Program-made: the position numbers and the translations under genes
Notes under the pieces: model-generated
Databases searched by the model: none
What the model was told of the DNA's origin: nothing
What the model saw: the letters and a program-made list of their open reading frames with translations, nothing else
Source of the DNA: Cryoendolithus antarcticus
Lineage: Eukaryota > Ascomycota > Dothideomycetes > Cladosporiales > Cladosporiaceae
Assembly: GCA_002077065.1 (NCBI GenBank)
Contig: NAJO01000050.1
Coordinates: 124,001-188,000, forward strand
Reading direction: 5' to 3'
Length of the DNA stretch: 64,000 nucleotides
Shown here: piece by piece, positions 33,316 through 45,316 of the stretch
Layout of the letters: every line of letters begins with the position of its first letter
How positions within the stretch are numbered: the first letter of the stretch is position 1

Positions 33316-35199
33316 ATGGTGGCACGACAGGCCGCCTTTGCGGAGGAATCCGCAGAGGCGGAGGTCCTCTATGCCAATCTCGAAAAGATGAAGTCGTTGA
33401 CGAAGAAGATCCAGACGTCGATGTCGCGACTAGACGTCAGCGGGCGGACGGTGCAGGAAGCCATTGGACCCATCTACGGCAACACGCAGCGACTGCAGAC
33501 AACGAACACGAACGTCGATCGGATCATGGAGGCTATCGAGAGGGTACGACAGCCTCTAGATATGCGCAACAAGGAGGAGCAGATTCTGCGGGAGCGACCA
33601 GACAGAGTCGGCTTGGGACAGTACATCGCCAGCATCGATCGAACGAATCGCGCGCTGAAGGCTATGAAGTCTTCGGGTATGCGATCAAATCAGAAGGCTG
33701 TGAACGAGCTCGGTGGACTTCTTCAAGTAGGATCGCAGAACTTGCAGGAGGTCTTCCGTGACATCGTCAGGCAGGACTCGCAACCTATCGAGCCACTGCA
33801 GCAGATCATGAGAGGTGCTGAGTTCCCCATGATCTCAACGAACAAGTCGGCGGAGCTCAGGACGATCAATACACACATCTCAAATGCACATGCGGCTCCG
33901 AACGGAGAGCTGTCCCCGTCGGCCAAAGTGTACGCACAAGAGAGGGGCCAGTACATTCAGCTGTCGCTGCAGAACCTTTCAGCGGCGTCGCTATCGACGG
34001 CAAGGAAGGTCAATGCAGATGCCATCTACAAGCCGGGTAGCAATGGCATTGGCACCTACTGTGCTGGAATACAAGGCATGTTCACAGCTGAGTATGCCTG
34101 CATATGTGAGATCTTCAGTCGAGACGAGTGGGGTGCGATACTAGCTGCAACCTGCTCGGCTGCCTTGCAGACATTCGCTGGCACCTTGCGAGACCTTGAC
34201 AATCATATCAAGGCCAATATGCTTACAGACTGCTACCTCGCGTACGAGATCGTAGAGCTGGTTTCCACGACATCCTTTCACCTAGAGGACAAGACTGGCG
34301 AGCTGAAGCACGAGATTTCTGATGCAATGAAGCCTATCCGCGAGACAGCAAAGTCGTCGCTCACGTATCTCCTGAACGACACACGGACGAAAATCCAGCA
34401 GACCATGGCTCTGCCAGTGGACGGTTCGGCGATCCCGCTCACATCAGAAGTCATGCAACGCCTGCAACTCATGACCTCCTACCTACCACCTCTGACGAGC
34501 ATCATGCGCAGCCTCGGCGACGGCGGCTGGACGAATACTAACACCGCAAACTCCACTTCCTCCCTCCCAACGTTGAAGTCCTTCGACGTCGGCGCGGATG
34601 GCCAACAGCTCTTCGCGCACTACAGCATGGACACGATCGATACTCTGCTCTCAAATCTCGAGAACCGCACCCGGAGCCTCCTCAAGGGTAAGTCCCTGCA
34701 GGGAGTCTCCATGGCGAACAATGTCGCAATAGTGGAGCGCATGATACGATCCTCTGAACTTGCTCCTCTGCTGGCCAACACCGCACAGCCGAAATTGGAC
34801 GCAGCCAAGAAGAACGCCAAGAATACCTACATGGACGGTTGGAACGAGATTTTCAAGCTCATGCAAGACGTGACGAATACGGCCAAGGCTCCTCGACCGC
34901 CTAGTACGGGCGCGGCGATCGATTCCGCGGCATTGCTCAAGTCCATGTCCAACAAGGATAAGGACGTGATCAAGGAGAAGTTCAAGGGCTTCAATCTCAT
35001 CTTTGACGAACTGATTGCGAAGCATAAGGCTTTCAAGATGGAGGGTGAGGTCAGGAAGCAGCTTGGTATCGAGGTACAGAAGTTCGTTGAGCCGCTCTAT
35101 GCTAGGTTCTGGGAGCGGTATCATGAGATTGACAAAGGAAAGGGGAAGTATGTTAAGTATGATAAGGCGCAGCTTGGTGCTATTGTGAATGCACTTTGA
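33316..35199 (+). CDS. EXO70: Exocyst complex subunit Exo70
   Basis: A single-exon, 627-residue protein. The first 100 residues form coiled coils (EVLYANLEKMKSLTKKIQTSMSRL) followed by a conserved IGPIYGNTQRLQTTNTNVDR. The rest is a rod of helical bundles, ending with the conserved basic C-terminal domain LYARFWERYHEIDKGKGKYVKYDKAQL, which in yeast and animals binds PI(4,5)P2 and Rho GTPases. Exo70 tethers secretory vesicles at the plasma membrane, in hyphae at the growing tip. The length fits the family. The start is the first ATG; the coiled coil begins shortly after it. Confidence 0.95.
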   Translation: MVARQAAFAEESAEAEVLYANLEKMKSLTKKIQTSMSRLDVSGRTVQEAIGPIYGNTQRLQTTNTNVDRIMEAIERVRQPLDMRNKEEQILRERPDRVGLGQYIASIDRTNRALKAMKSSGMRSNQKAVNELGGLLQVGSQNLQEVFRDIVRQDSQPIEPLQQIMRGAEFPMISTNKSAELRTINTHISNAHAAPNGELSPSAKVYAQERGQYIQLSLQNLSAASLSTARKVNADAIYKPGSNGIGTYCAGIQGMFTAEYACICEIFSRDEWGAILAATCSAALQTFAGTLRDLDNHIKANMLTDCYLAYEIVELVSTTSFHLEDKTGELKHEISDAMKPIRETAKSSLTYLLNDTRTKIQQTMALPVDGSAIPLTSEVMQRLQLMTSYLPPLTSIMRSLGDGGWTNTNTANSTSSLPTLKSFDVGADGQQLFAHYSMDTIDTLLSNLENRTRSLLKGKSLQGVSMANNVAIVERMIRSSELAPLLANTAQPKLDAAKKNAKNTYMDGWNEIFKLMQDVTNTAKAPRPPSTGAAIDSAALLKSMSNKDKDVIKEKFKGFNLIFDELIAKHKAFKMEGEVRKQLGIEVQKFVEPLYARFWERYHEIDKGKGKYVKYDKAQLGAIVNAL

Positions 35200-36011
35200 G
35201 TGGGTTTGGAATGAAACTTGGAAGGACTAGATGATACCCATTGGACTTTGAAGAAGGCATGCGGATGACTGCCACACCCCCATGCAGCTCGCATGGGTAC
35301 CTGCTGCATTAGCTTCATCTCGTTGACAGGTACATATGCTGTACGCGTATGCAATACTGGGTGATGACCACGTGCTCGAGCAATAAATGAATGGTATATT
35401 TGCGCGGGTGCTGCCACGCTCGGGCAGATAAGTGTTGATAGACAATGTCGACAGAGGGACGTTGAAACAAAGTTGAATGACCTGGAGTAGTTAACGCTAA
35501 TTGTGCATGGGCCACCCTGTCCCCTTTCTTGTACGCGAAGGGGAGATTCAGCCAGCACTCCCGTACCGCGTGCATCCATTGCTCTGCCGAACACTGCACT
35601 ACCTCACCTCACCTCCTGCACATCGTCGTCGGGCTTCACTTCTTGACGTTCATTATTGCCATTGATCATCAATTCCGTCTAGCGACTTCCTTCGCGCACA
35701 GAGCCAATTGAATCGCGGATCACCGGAGAATTTACTGGTAAGTCTTGTGCCCGGTACTTTGCACCGTTGAGGATGGATACGACACTGCGATGGAAGGAGG
35801 AGGTCGCGCCTGCAGTCAATGGCCATGTGCTGACGGGATTTGCGCAGAAGGAGCATAGCAAACACAGTCACGATGGGTAAGCCTCCGTCAATTTCAGTTT
35901 CCCCCTCCGACCCTCACCAAACATCACTCCCACCCACGCGCGAAAGGACCACGCCTTCGACTTCGGCATACATCACGTGGTCAGAACTGTCGCGACATTC
36001 ATTGGCATACC
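35200..36011. other. Intergenic and probable 5' UTR of the septin gene
   Basis: No gene is supported. At 35872 an ATGGGTAAG sequence looks like a splice donor (GGTAAG) in a leader, so a 5' UTR intron ending shortly before 36012 is possible. Confidence 0.4.
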
Positions 36012-37725
36012 ATGGCAACCGCTGCAGCTCTGTCCCAATACCCCCACCCCGGCCCAATGACACCCGCCATCTCGCCCAGCGCCTCCATACCAGCGACCTC
36101 GAAACCGCCATCAACGCGCACGAGCATCGAGACCACGGCGTCAACCCACAGCCGCGCAACTTCAGTCATAGCTAACAAGCCACCCCCCACAGCCACCGCC
36201 AACGGCAACCTCGGAGCTGCCTCTCCTCCATCACGAGCCTCGCCAATCCCCAACCAGGCGATCCCGAACGGCAAGCTCACATCGCCCCACGTCGAGCACA
36301 GCAACATCATGCCCAATGGCGGCGCCACAGCACCCCAGACCGTATCCTCGAAAGATCCAAAAGCGGCGGCACAGGCGGCGAGCGACATGAAGAACATTGT
36401 GCGTAGAAAGCTCACTGGCTATGTCGGGTTTGCCAATCTGCCCAATCAGTGGCATCGCAAGAGTGTGCGCAAGGGCTTCAACTTCAACGTTATGGTCGTT
36501 GGTGAGTACACATCCTGAACGTACTATGGATGTACAGTGCAGGTCTGACACTCAGGACAGGTGAATCTGGCCTCGGCAAGTCCACGCTCGTGAACACCCT
36601 CTTCAACACCTCGCTCTACCCGCCCAAAGAGCGCAAGCAGCCTTCCCTCGATTTCGCCCCCAAGACCGTCAACATCCAGTCCATCAGCGCCGATATCGAG
36701 GAGAACGGCGTCCGTCTCCGCCTCACAGTCGTAGACACCCCGGGCTTCGGCGACTTTGTGAACAACGACGAATCTTGGCGTCCGATCGTCGAGAACATCG
36801 AGGCGCGCTTCGATGCTTATCTTGATGCCGAGAACAAGGTCAACCGCATGAATATTGTCGACAACCGCGTGCATGCTTGCGTGTACTTCATCCAGCCTAC
36901 TGGTCATTCGCTTAAGCCGCTTGATGTGGAGGTCATGCGCAGACTTCATACCAAGGTCAACCTCATTCCGGTGATAGCGAAGGCTGATACGCTTACTGAT
37001 GATGAGATTGCGGCGTTCAAGCAGCGTGTGAGTGTTCAATGCATCTCAATGGAGTGAGATGGCAAGATACTGACAGCATGCAGATCCTCAGCGACATCAA
37101 CCACCACAACATCCAAATCTTCGAAGGCCCGCGATATGAGCTCGACGACGAAGAGACCATCGCCGAGAACAACGAGATCATGTCCAAAGTCCCCTTCGCA
37201 GTCGTAGGCGCCAACACCGAGGTCACCACGCCCGAAGGCCGCAAAGTCCGCGGGCGCCGCTACCCCTGGGGCGTCATCGAAGTCGACAACGAAGAGCACT
37301 GCGACTTCGTCAAGCTGCGCCAAATGCTCATCCGAACGCACATGGAAGAGCTGAAAGAGCACACGAACAACTTCCTGTACGAGAACTACCGCTCTGACAA
37401 GCTAACCGCCATGGGCGTCGCTCAAGACCCGTCAGTCTTCAAGGAAGTCAACCCTGCTGTGAAGCAGGAGGAGGAGCGCAGCTTGCACGAGCAGAAGCTG
37501 GCGAAGATGGAGTTGGAGATGAAGATGGTGTTCCAGCAGAAGGTTAATGAGAAGGAGAATAAATTGAAGCAGAGCGAGGAGGAGCTTTATGCAAGGCATC
37601 GCGAGATGAAGGAGCAGCTTGATCGGCAGAGGGTGGAGTTGGAGGAGAAGAAGGGGAGGATTGAGAGTGGGCGGCCGGTGGATGAGAAGGTGAGGAAGAA
37701 GGGAGGGTTCTCGCTGAGGGGTTAG
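36012..37725 (+). CDS. CDC3: Septin, Cdc3/AspB group
   Basis: Three exons, 36012-36501, 36561-37027 and 37084-37725, give 532 residues. A Pro/Ser/Thr-rich N-terminal extension (about 115 residues) and a polybasic [23 protein letters not shown] stretch precede the GTPase domain, whose P-loop GESGLGKST spans the first splice site. DTPGFGD (G3) and AKAD (G4) follow, then the septin unique element, and from about residue 455 a heptad-rich coiled coil. The long N-terminus, polybasic block and coiled coil match the Cdc3 group (AspB in Aspergillus). Septins polymerise into filaments at septa and hyphal tips. The paralogue assignment is from overall layout. Confidence 0.92.
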
Positions 37726-38631
37726 GTGCGAGGAAAGTGGTTGTGTTGGCTCCGGTGTGGAGTGTGGAGTGGGAGAGCGAAGTTGGCTGGCTTGCTTGGA
37801 CGTATGCTTGGCCTGCTGGCATTCCCAATCGGCTGCAAGCGAAGGCCGTCGATGCGAAGCAAGACCAAGTGGGGAGAGGTGCTACCCTAATGTCACTAAT
37901 CTACATTACACACACCACGCCTCTTCACCAAACCGGATCACGCTCTACTACCCGCTGAGCGGGCATCGGCACTGCTCTGGAAACTGGTGATGGGTGAGCA
38001 GGAAGCGTCTCTTATGTGTGTATTAGGTTGGAGCGAGAACTTGGGCGAGGAGACTGAAAGCTTGTGATACCAAATAGCGAGATTGTTTTATTACTTGCTT
38101 CTCTTCCGGCCAGCTACAGATGTTCCACGTTGAAAATATTGAAACTGCGGTGATCATGAATCGTCCTTGAGATGCCGACTGTCACACGCCGTGAAGCGGC
38201 TTGGCTCGAGTCGTACCTCGCGAAATATCATTCCCACACAGATCGAACACCTAGCCTTCCAACGTTCGGTATTGGATACATATCCAAATAGAACGATGTG
38301 ACGCCAGGACAGATGGCTGGTTTGGTTGGCGGGAGGTTTCGGCTATGCATGTAGTGTCTGCGCCTTAATGTTTGCCTTCTTTCAGCCATGCGGTCACCAT
38401 GCAGCATGCTGGTAAGTGGAGATGGTCTTGCCCGTGGCAGTCTCCTACTGGCGCCTGTGAGGTGAGGCAGCGTGGTGGCCGCAGTCACTGAATATCGCAG
38501 AAGGCGAAGGAAGAGATGCCCATCGAAGAACATGTATCGCGATAACTATTCCGAGACTCGTAACATCGCCAGCTGCATCTCTGGCACGGTATCTGGAGCT
38601 ACCACTTGACTGTTCCGCCACTGGTCTGGAC
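37726..38631. other. Intergenic between septin and HET genes
   Basis: No gene is supported; open frames on both strands are short with biased composition. I see no repeats. Confidence 0.4.
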
Positions 38632-40657
38632 ATGGGCCCTTCAAGACAAGAATCTACTGGCAAGCGTGCGCGGCGCCCAACCACGGGAGGCATTGGCAAA
38701 CGTCGACAGCCTGAAGGGGATCGAAGACATCACGTACGGGATCACATATACCAACCATTGGACACGCAGAAAAGGCAGATTAGGCTGCTTGAACTGCTAC
38801 CTGGGAGATACGTCAGCATCCTACGCGCACGTTTGGTGACCGTAGGCCTGGATGACATCGACCGACCGCCCTACGAAACCATCTCATATGCGTGGGGTTG
38901 TGCGACTAGATCCGCATATCTCGTAATTGCGGGTACCACGCTGCAGGTCCCAGAGGCAACTGCGGCGGTTTTGCGTCGGATGAGGCTGACAGACCGCATG
39001 CGGCTGGTGTGGATTGATGCTGTAAGACTTGTCCGCCAACATAGAGGTTGTTGCACTCAAACATTCCCGACAGGTCTGCATCAACCAAGATGATACTGAC
39101 GAGCGTAGCGAACAAGTTAGTCTGATGAGGTACATCTATGGCGGCTCAACTGGCAATCTAATCCATCTCACGGACAATGAAGGAATGGGTCGTCGCGTGG
39201 CTCAATTTGCCGACAGCATGGACGAAGGGATACGAAAAGAGACTAACGACTATGAACAGTGGAGTAGCATAGTCTATATTGACAGGGAACAGGGAGCTGA
39301 CCGTAGATCGAAATGCGAATACTGCTTTGGACTCGATCAGAATGCCAAATGGTTCCTTATCCGTCTTCCCTGGTTCCGGTGCGCTGTTAAAGACTTGCTA
39401 AAGTCATAGTCCTTCTCACTGACTGCGTCAAACAGGCGTTTGTGGGTACTCCAGGAAGTCCGATTGGCACCATCAAACACATGCTACCTTGGATCTCAGC
39501 AATGTTCGCTTGGCCTCCTCCTGCGTGTATTGAAGTGGCTGGCTTACAACGAACATTTGAGCTCCAATTTCGACCCTGCCATGAGCAGAGCAACTAATTG
39601 TGTGTTAAATATGATCGAGCTGGTCGATCGTGAGCACGGACGCTTCACTTGCGACGACTCACCAAATCTCATCAGATTGATGCTTCAGACCGCCAACTTT
39701 GAAAGATCAGAGCCACGGGATGGTGTATTCGGATTGCTTGGTATGCTCAAGGACATACCAGACGGCCTTGTTCCGGATTACAGGAAAAGTGTTGCAGTGG
39801 TCTACCAGGAGACAACCCGCTATCTGCTTCGAAGATGGAATAATTTGGCGGTGCTGCAAAACATTCAGCACCCTTGGGGAGGCCCACGTGACTGCTCGTG
39901 GGCGTTTTCCAACGATACTTGTTCAGATCAAAGCGTAATCACTGATGGCGTGCTGTGCCATCATGATTATCAAGCGCATGGTGGGCTCGAGGATCCGAAC
40001 CTTCTTGCTTCAACAGGAGACGACCTGGATACGATTTCGCTTCAAGGCATTGAGACTGACTCTATCCTAGTAGTCAGTACTGTCTGTACGATCGCGATCT
40101 GGCGAAGCTATTCCTTACTGTCGCCGTGGCTACTGAAAGTCGCTGAGGACCTCAGCTTGTCGCATTCACGTGATTCCGGCGGTCGTATCTCAATCATGGA
40201 GGAAATCATCGAATCGTTGGCACGAACCATCATAGCTGGATCTGGCGGTACGCAGTCCTCTGGCACGAAGAAGGCGACGCCAGAACACGTCAAGGGTGTC
40301 GCGGCGTGGTTCAAGGCTGTACTTGATCATGATTTGGCGTCTTCTGATGCGGACACATATTATACGATCTGCAAGACTGCAAGAATCAGGGCGCATGAGC
40401 GCGCCTCGCTGTCTCACCTCGTGAATCGAAGACTCTTCAAAACCCGGGACGGCAAGCTTGGACTTGGCCCACAGGCAATGCGACCCGGCGACTCGATCAC
40501 AGCATTGCGAGGCAGTGACCTACCTGTGATACTGAGGCCGTACGAGCAAGAGTTCCGATTCATTGGGTTCTCCTATGTCAATGGCCTGATGTACGGAGAA
40601 ACTGTGCCGGCGTTACAAGCGGCGGGCGTGGAGGAGCGTGTGTTTATCGTGCGGTAA
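38632..40657 (+). CDS. HET-domain (heterokaryon incompatibility) protein
   Basis: Three exons, 38632-39021, 39074-39378 and 39436-40657, give 638 residues. All three HET signature blocks are present once spliced: YETISYAWG in exon 1, RLVWIDA joined to VCINQDDTDERSEQV across intron 1, and LPWFR joined to RLWVLQEV across intron 2. After the HET domain (about 75-300) comes a conserved EPRDGVFGLLGML block and a helical C-terminus ending GLMYGE in a short beta-rich tail. HET proteins trigger cell death on non-self fusion or pathogen cues, usually with a partner gene. No NLR, WD40 or ankyrin part is present. The start before the domain is the first ATG; the first 40 residues are unconserved. Confidence 0.85.
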
Positions 40658-41222
40658 ACGTCCGTTAGCCTTGAGGGCAGTGGGCGTGTGAAGACACACC
40701 TATCATAACGCCGAAGATCTCTCAGGCGACCACCGATCACATCTGGCCCTGTTCAGACACCTTTGACCGTGACAGAGCAGCAAACATGACGTGCACGGCT
40801 GCCGAGAGGCAACGTTCAGCTTGTTTCAACATGTGCAGACACGCCACCAGGTTGCGTCCGCTTCAGCGGTAGTCGGCTGCACTACGACTGGCAAAGCAAT
40901 GGGCGAAGCACGCTCGAGGGACACGTTCAACCGTGGACTGGGGTCCGATCAGGGTACTACTGATAACCTCTCGCATCTGTGCGGCGACATCGATCAATAC
41001 TTGCGGCGATTTAGTCTGCAGTGTGAAAGTGGCTTCGTCTTGGAAAGAGTTGAGACGAGGAACCTAATTCAATGTTGGCCTGTTACACACCTGCAGATAA
41101 GTCCTGGGGTATCATCTATCTAGTCTACACGTGTACTTTCAATTCAATAAGCCTTTGCCCCAATCGCCAAAACGCGATTCAGACCGCTGCCCGATCACAA
41201 TCAGCACCAACAGATCTAAGTC
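40658..41222. other. Intergenic between convergent genes
   Basis: About 565 bases between the 3' ends of the HET gene and the phospholipase gene. No gene is supported. Confidence 0.4.
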
Positions 41223-43694
41223 TTACACAAAATGATCCCCCCACCCCGTCCTCCCCACCGGCTCCCCCCTCCTCATTCTCACTCTAGCTCTGAGATCCCT
41301 CGCCTCCTTCTCTCTCCTCATGCGTCCCTCCATCTTCCTCTGCCACACAGCCCTCACAGTCCTCTTGGTCTGTTCCTCTCCCTCCGCAAAGTTCGCTTTC
41401 GCAAGCGCCATGACCTTGTCAATCTCGTCTGGCGTGTACACGAAGTTCCAAGTGGACATGTAATCGGATTTCTGTGGGTCTACGCCCGGGACAGCGTCGT
41501 TGGTGATGAGCGGAAAGTATATCACTGCTATGCCGGCGTCTGGACGAGAGATCTCTGGGACGTCGAGGTCTGAGGAGACATGTTTGGCGGCGGGGATGTC
41601 TTCAGGTGCGACGGAGGATTCGGTCGTGGAGCCGACCCACACTGTGCAGTGGCTCAGGTCGTCCATGGCTTGGGCTTGGGTGACGGTCTCTTGAGCACTC
41701 GACTCAGCATGTGCAAGTTCTCGAGTCACCTCTGCATCTGGCTCCGCGCGTGGTGGCCAGCCGGCGCCCATGGGCCAGCCCTTGATCTTGCGTTGTTTGG
41801 CGTAGCCGCCTGCTACGCCAATCCAGTTCGCGTGTGGCGCATCGGCCGAAACATCGAAGGCGATGATGACGTCTACGTTTCGGCCGGGGCGGAGCAGAGG
41901 GTAGATAGGGAGATTGTTGCTCATACCTGCGTCCATGAGGCGCAGGTGAGAGTCGTTGTGTATGCTCTCTGGGCATGTTGATGGCAGCTTGCCGCGAAGG
42001 CCAAGGGCGAAGTTGGGTATCGAGGCAGGATCGAGAGGGTGCACTTTGACCATATCGGCATCCTTATCTGACAGTAAAGCGTCCAGACTAGAGCCCAGTC
42101 CGAGACCGCTGCCTCTCAGTATCGGCTGGATCTCCTTATAGTAGTCTGAGAGTGTGGCGCAGAATGCTGAGCCCCAGATGCCCATCATCAGTGGTACGCG
42201 GACCTCAGGAAGCGCAAGCCCGTTCTCTCGCCAAAGTGTCTTTCCAGCGTCGAACGGTCGTCCAGTAGCCCACGTGGGTATACCAGCGTTGAGCTCCTCA
42301 CAGAAGAACTCGTACGGCGTCCATTCGAACCACTGGAAGTATGCTGCTTCCTCTCGCTTCTGAGCGACGGACGCACTCGCTTCTCGGCCATCGTGCTCCA
42401 CCTCGGGAATCTCATGACGAACTGCAGTGTAGATTGGCAATGGTTTGTCGCCGTGATCAACGAAGTAGCGCTGATTGGAGACTTTCAGGTCCCAATCACT
42501 GACGCCGAGTTCACCTTTCGGTACTAGCAACCGAGCAGCGAGCAGCATGCCGTAGATGTCGACAACGCCGAATTCGGCATCTGGCACACCCTTCAGCTTC
42601 TCAACTACGCCGCCGAGCAGAAACTTGTTAGTTGGCGCTTGACTTAGCAAACCCAGTGCAGCTGGTGGAAAGGCGAGGTGCACATTTAGTCGTGACTTGA
42701 AGTGATCAGCCAGCCGACCAAAGTCAGTCTGACCGATCGAAGAGTAGTATAGAGTCTGAAGCCAACAGCTTCCACTGACGCCAGCAGTGTAGGTAGTGCA
42801 GTCGAGCAGGCCAGCCTGTTGCGCAGAAAGGTATGAAGAAGTGCCAGCGATCAACGCTCGCAGACCGCCACCAGAACCACACATTGCTATCACAGGTACA
42901 TCATCAGGATGAACGTCGTCCGCAGGAACATCAAGATACTTCGCGAGCGCCTTGGCGACAGCAAATTTTCGCTTTGATAGGTACTGCTGCTCCTCGACGC
43001 AAAGCCCGCTTGAGATCCGGACTTCAGCATCCCACACGATCTCAGGATTCTTTTCGGGGTCATGAGCATCCTCCCATATCTCCCATGAGAGTGACCAGGG
43101 CGCCATTGACATCTCATCCTGGAGTTCGGAGATAAGAGCGGGAAGACCCTTCACCCAGGCGGGCAAGACATAATCTGTGATCGATTCACCAATCTGGGCC
43201 AGATTGACGTCAAGATTGATGTTCGTGAACGTGTCGCGCGCTGCTGCGAGTGGCGCTGTGATGGTCGTCCACGCTGTCGCTGAGGCCGTCCCATCGGTGC
43301 CTTGCTTAGATTCATCGTAGTCGACGTGATTTTTGGTCTGCGGTGGCGGTGCAGGGGTTCGAGATCTTGTTCCATCTCGTCGCGAGCCCGGCTGCTTGAA
43401 CGCGTCGATGTGCGCACCTTCTTGAGCTGAGGCCCGTTTCTTGGTCGCAGTTACTGTAGGTTGAGCCGTCCATGATGTGGCTGTCTCTCCACTATCCGCA
43501 TGAAGTGGCTGTGAACGCGCTACGATCGTCCCGAAGGCAATCGCGCCGCCTGCTACAGTTCCCAGTGCCAGTCGAGCATGCGCACGGAAGGCAGCGCGAT
43601 ACATGTCAGATATTAGCGACTCATCGGCATCATCAAAGGGGTGCGAAACGGAAGCGAAAGACCGAAGACCTGGAGTGCAACCGTGGGAGTACAA
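41223..43694 (-). CDS. Cytosolic phospholipase A2-type lipase (PLA2c domain)
   Basis: A single open frame of 823 residues. The N-terminus has a basic, Ala-rich stretch and a hydrophobic segment LALGTVAGGAIAFGTIV (about 42-58), suggesting mitochondrial targeting or a membrane anchor. A polar linker follows (60-150). The catalytic domain shows the group IV PLA2 signatures: GSGGGLRA with Arg279, TAGVSGS with nucleophile Ser307, and MDAGMSNNLPIYPLLRPGR with the catalytic Asp. It should hydrolyse the sn-2 acyl bond of phospholipids or act as a lysophospholipase. Aspergillus PlaA is a mitochondrial homologue. No C2 domain. A later start at the MYRAAF Met (residue 31) is possible and would still include the hydrophobic segment. 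Confidence 0.88.
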   Translation of the reverse strand: MYSHGCTPGLRSFASVSHPFDDADESLISDMYRAAFRAHARLALGTVAGGAIAFGTIVARSQPLHADSGETATSWTAQPTVTATKKRASAQEGAHIDAFKQPGSRRDGTRSRTPAPPPQTKNHVDYDESKQGTDGTASATAWTTITAPLAAARDTFTNINLDVNLAQIGESITDYVLPAWVKGLPALISELQDEMSMAPWSLSWEIWEDAHDPEKNPEIVWDAEVRISSGLCVEEQQYLSKRKFAVAKALAKYLDVPADDVHPDDVPVIAMCGSGGGLRALIAGTSSYLSAQQAGLLDCTTYTAGVSGSCWLQTLYYSSIGQTDFGRLADHFKSRLNVHLAFPPAALGLLSQAPTNKFLLGGVVEKLKGVPDAEFGVVDIYGMLLAARLLVPKGELGVSDWDLKVSNQRYFVDHGDKPLPIYTAVRHEIPEVEHDGREASASVAQKREEAAYFQWFEWTPYEFFCEELNAGIPTWATGRPFDAGKTLWRENGLALPEVRVPLMMGIWGSAFCATLSDYYKEIQPILRGSGLGLGSSLDALLSDKDADMVKVHPLDPASIPNFALGLRGKLPSTCPESIHNDSHLRLMDAGMSNNLPIYPLLRPGRNVDVIIAFDVSADAPHANWIGVAGGYAKQRKIKGWPMGAGWPPRAEPDAEVTRELAHAESSAQETVTQAQAMDDLSHCTVWVGSTTESSVAPEDIPAAKHVSSDLDVPEISRPDAGIAVIYFPLITNDAVPGVDPQKSDYMSTWNFVYTPDEIDKVMALAKANFAEGEEQTKRTVRAVWQRKMEGRMRREKEARDLRARVRMRRGEPVGRTGWGDHFV

Positions 43695-44610
43695 TCGTTG
43701 AGAGAATAGTTGGCAGGCGCGTCGCGAAAAGTGACGCCACGTTGCGCCACACCAAATGTCGACAACCCCGGCCGTGGGGTGTTCTCGGACATCATCTTCT
43801 CCTTCCTTCAGTGTGACAATCCGCTTTCTCTTTCTGTACCTTGGTATACTCGCTACTTGTGAGTACGAGGCAAGTCTGCTTCGATAGGGTCATATCGACT
43901 GTCATTCAATACATCTTGGTAGATCTACGGTAGCCTTCCACTCACTCTTTTCTTTGACGCTTGAATCTCCACTTCACACCGGGTCCAAATACTTCCATGC
44001 TACAATAAGCTGACCTGCAATAGCGGGCATGCTGCTCAGCATCGGTTAGGAAGCGTATGTCAGGCGTCAGTGCTCTCATCGTAAGCCCCGAACATTCACA
44101 GGACCAGAGCAGTACCCGCATTCCGGACTTTGGAGAAGCGGACATACAAGTATGACTATGCACATTTGGCGGCCACGTAGAACACGCCGACTCAACGGTC
44201 GACCACACCAAAACCAGGAGAGATTGCGAGTGAGTCTGCATCAACGTGTGGCGTATCGCGTTACCGACTCGTCGGTTCCGCCGAATTCCACCGCTCAGAG
44301 GATTGCCCTATTAGATCGAGGCCTTTGCTGATGGCACAAAGCCAATCTGGCCAAGATCTTCTGGCACCCTAACGACCTCGCTGGTCTCGAACAGAGGTCA
44401 TCAGCTTACCGACTCCGCGTGGTAGCCACGCCCCTCAATGCTTCCGCTACACTAATGTCAGAGCGAGCAAAGCTTGCCAAACTTGGCGGCCACGCACTAC
44501 GCACATGTCGCAAGTACGCAAAATCTTATCTATTCCTCCGGAATACGTGAGAGTGCTGTTAGTCGCCTGCAATACTTATCCAACAGTTCGCCGCTAATAC
44601 CGCGGAAACC
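43695..44610. other. Intergenic; no gene seen
   Basis: Open frames on both strands lack domain features. A TATCCAACAG acceptor-like sequence just before 44611 could mark a 5' UTR intron of the next gene. Confidence 0.35.
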
Positions 44611-45316
44611 ATGCTTGCTGTCTCCGAGATGCAGTTCTCCCAATGGCACGAGGACCTCAGTACACCACCTGGCCCACCATCATACGCTACGGACGATCAG
44701 AACAAGCTGCTCGACCGACTGGGCTCTGTAATGGTCAACGAGCGGAGCGTGTCAGCCAACGCCGACGCTGCAGCAGAAGTCGAGCGCCTGCGCAACTTGC
44801 TACTCTTCTGTATCTGTATCGACTACCGCTGTAGGCACGACCTCGCCCTTTCTGCTGCGGATAAGCAGCATTTTATCGAAATGAGCCAAGCTCTGGACAT
44901 ATTGCCAAGCTCCAATACCAAGATGAGCTACCTCGATCGCGAGGAGTTGGCGCCTTACTTCTGGATGTTTCTGCATGAGCCGTGTGCAGCGCTCAATATG
45001 TCAGTCGAATGTGCTGCATACGTGATTAGCCGTTTCGCCAAACATCAGAGTATCTTCGGGCAGTACAAAGGCAGTAATTACGGCGTCTTACACAGTCGGG
45101 GTCTAAAATCTTGGCTCAGAAGCTTTGGGTGGACCGCAATATCATACTGCCTCGTGTGTGCTCAGACGCAGCGACAGCTGTGCAGATTTGAGTGCAGATC
45201 TCCACCTTCGCAAGGCTATACTTGCCCGGATCGACGGAGTTACGGAGATGCTTGTTGAAGTGCGCGATATGCTCACATATAGAGCACCGACTTTACGCTT
45301 TCCGAGCGCGGCGTAG
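44611..45316 (+). CDS. Hypothetical helical protein, 3' end uncertain
   Basis: The frame from ATG 44611 is clearly protein-like for about 170 residues: helical, with LRNLLLFCICIDYRC, KMSYLDREELAPYFWMF and AAYVISRFAKH. I recognise no family. Two endings are possible. Unspliced, it runs to a stop at 45258 (215 residues) with a Cys/Arg-rich tail that looks non-coding. Alternatively a 49-nt intron (45129-45177) switches to a frame ending at 45316 with the better helix ILARIDGVTEMLVEVRDML (218 residues). I favour the spliced form. No signal peptide. Function unknown. Confidence 0.5.
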
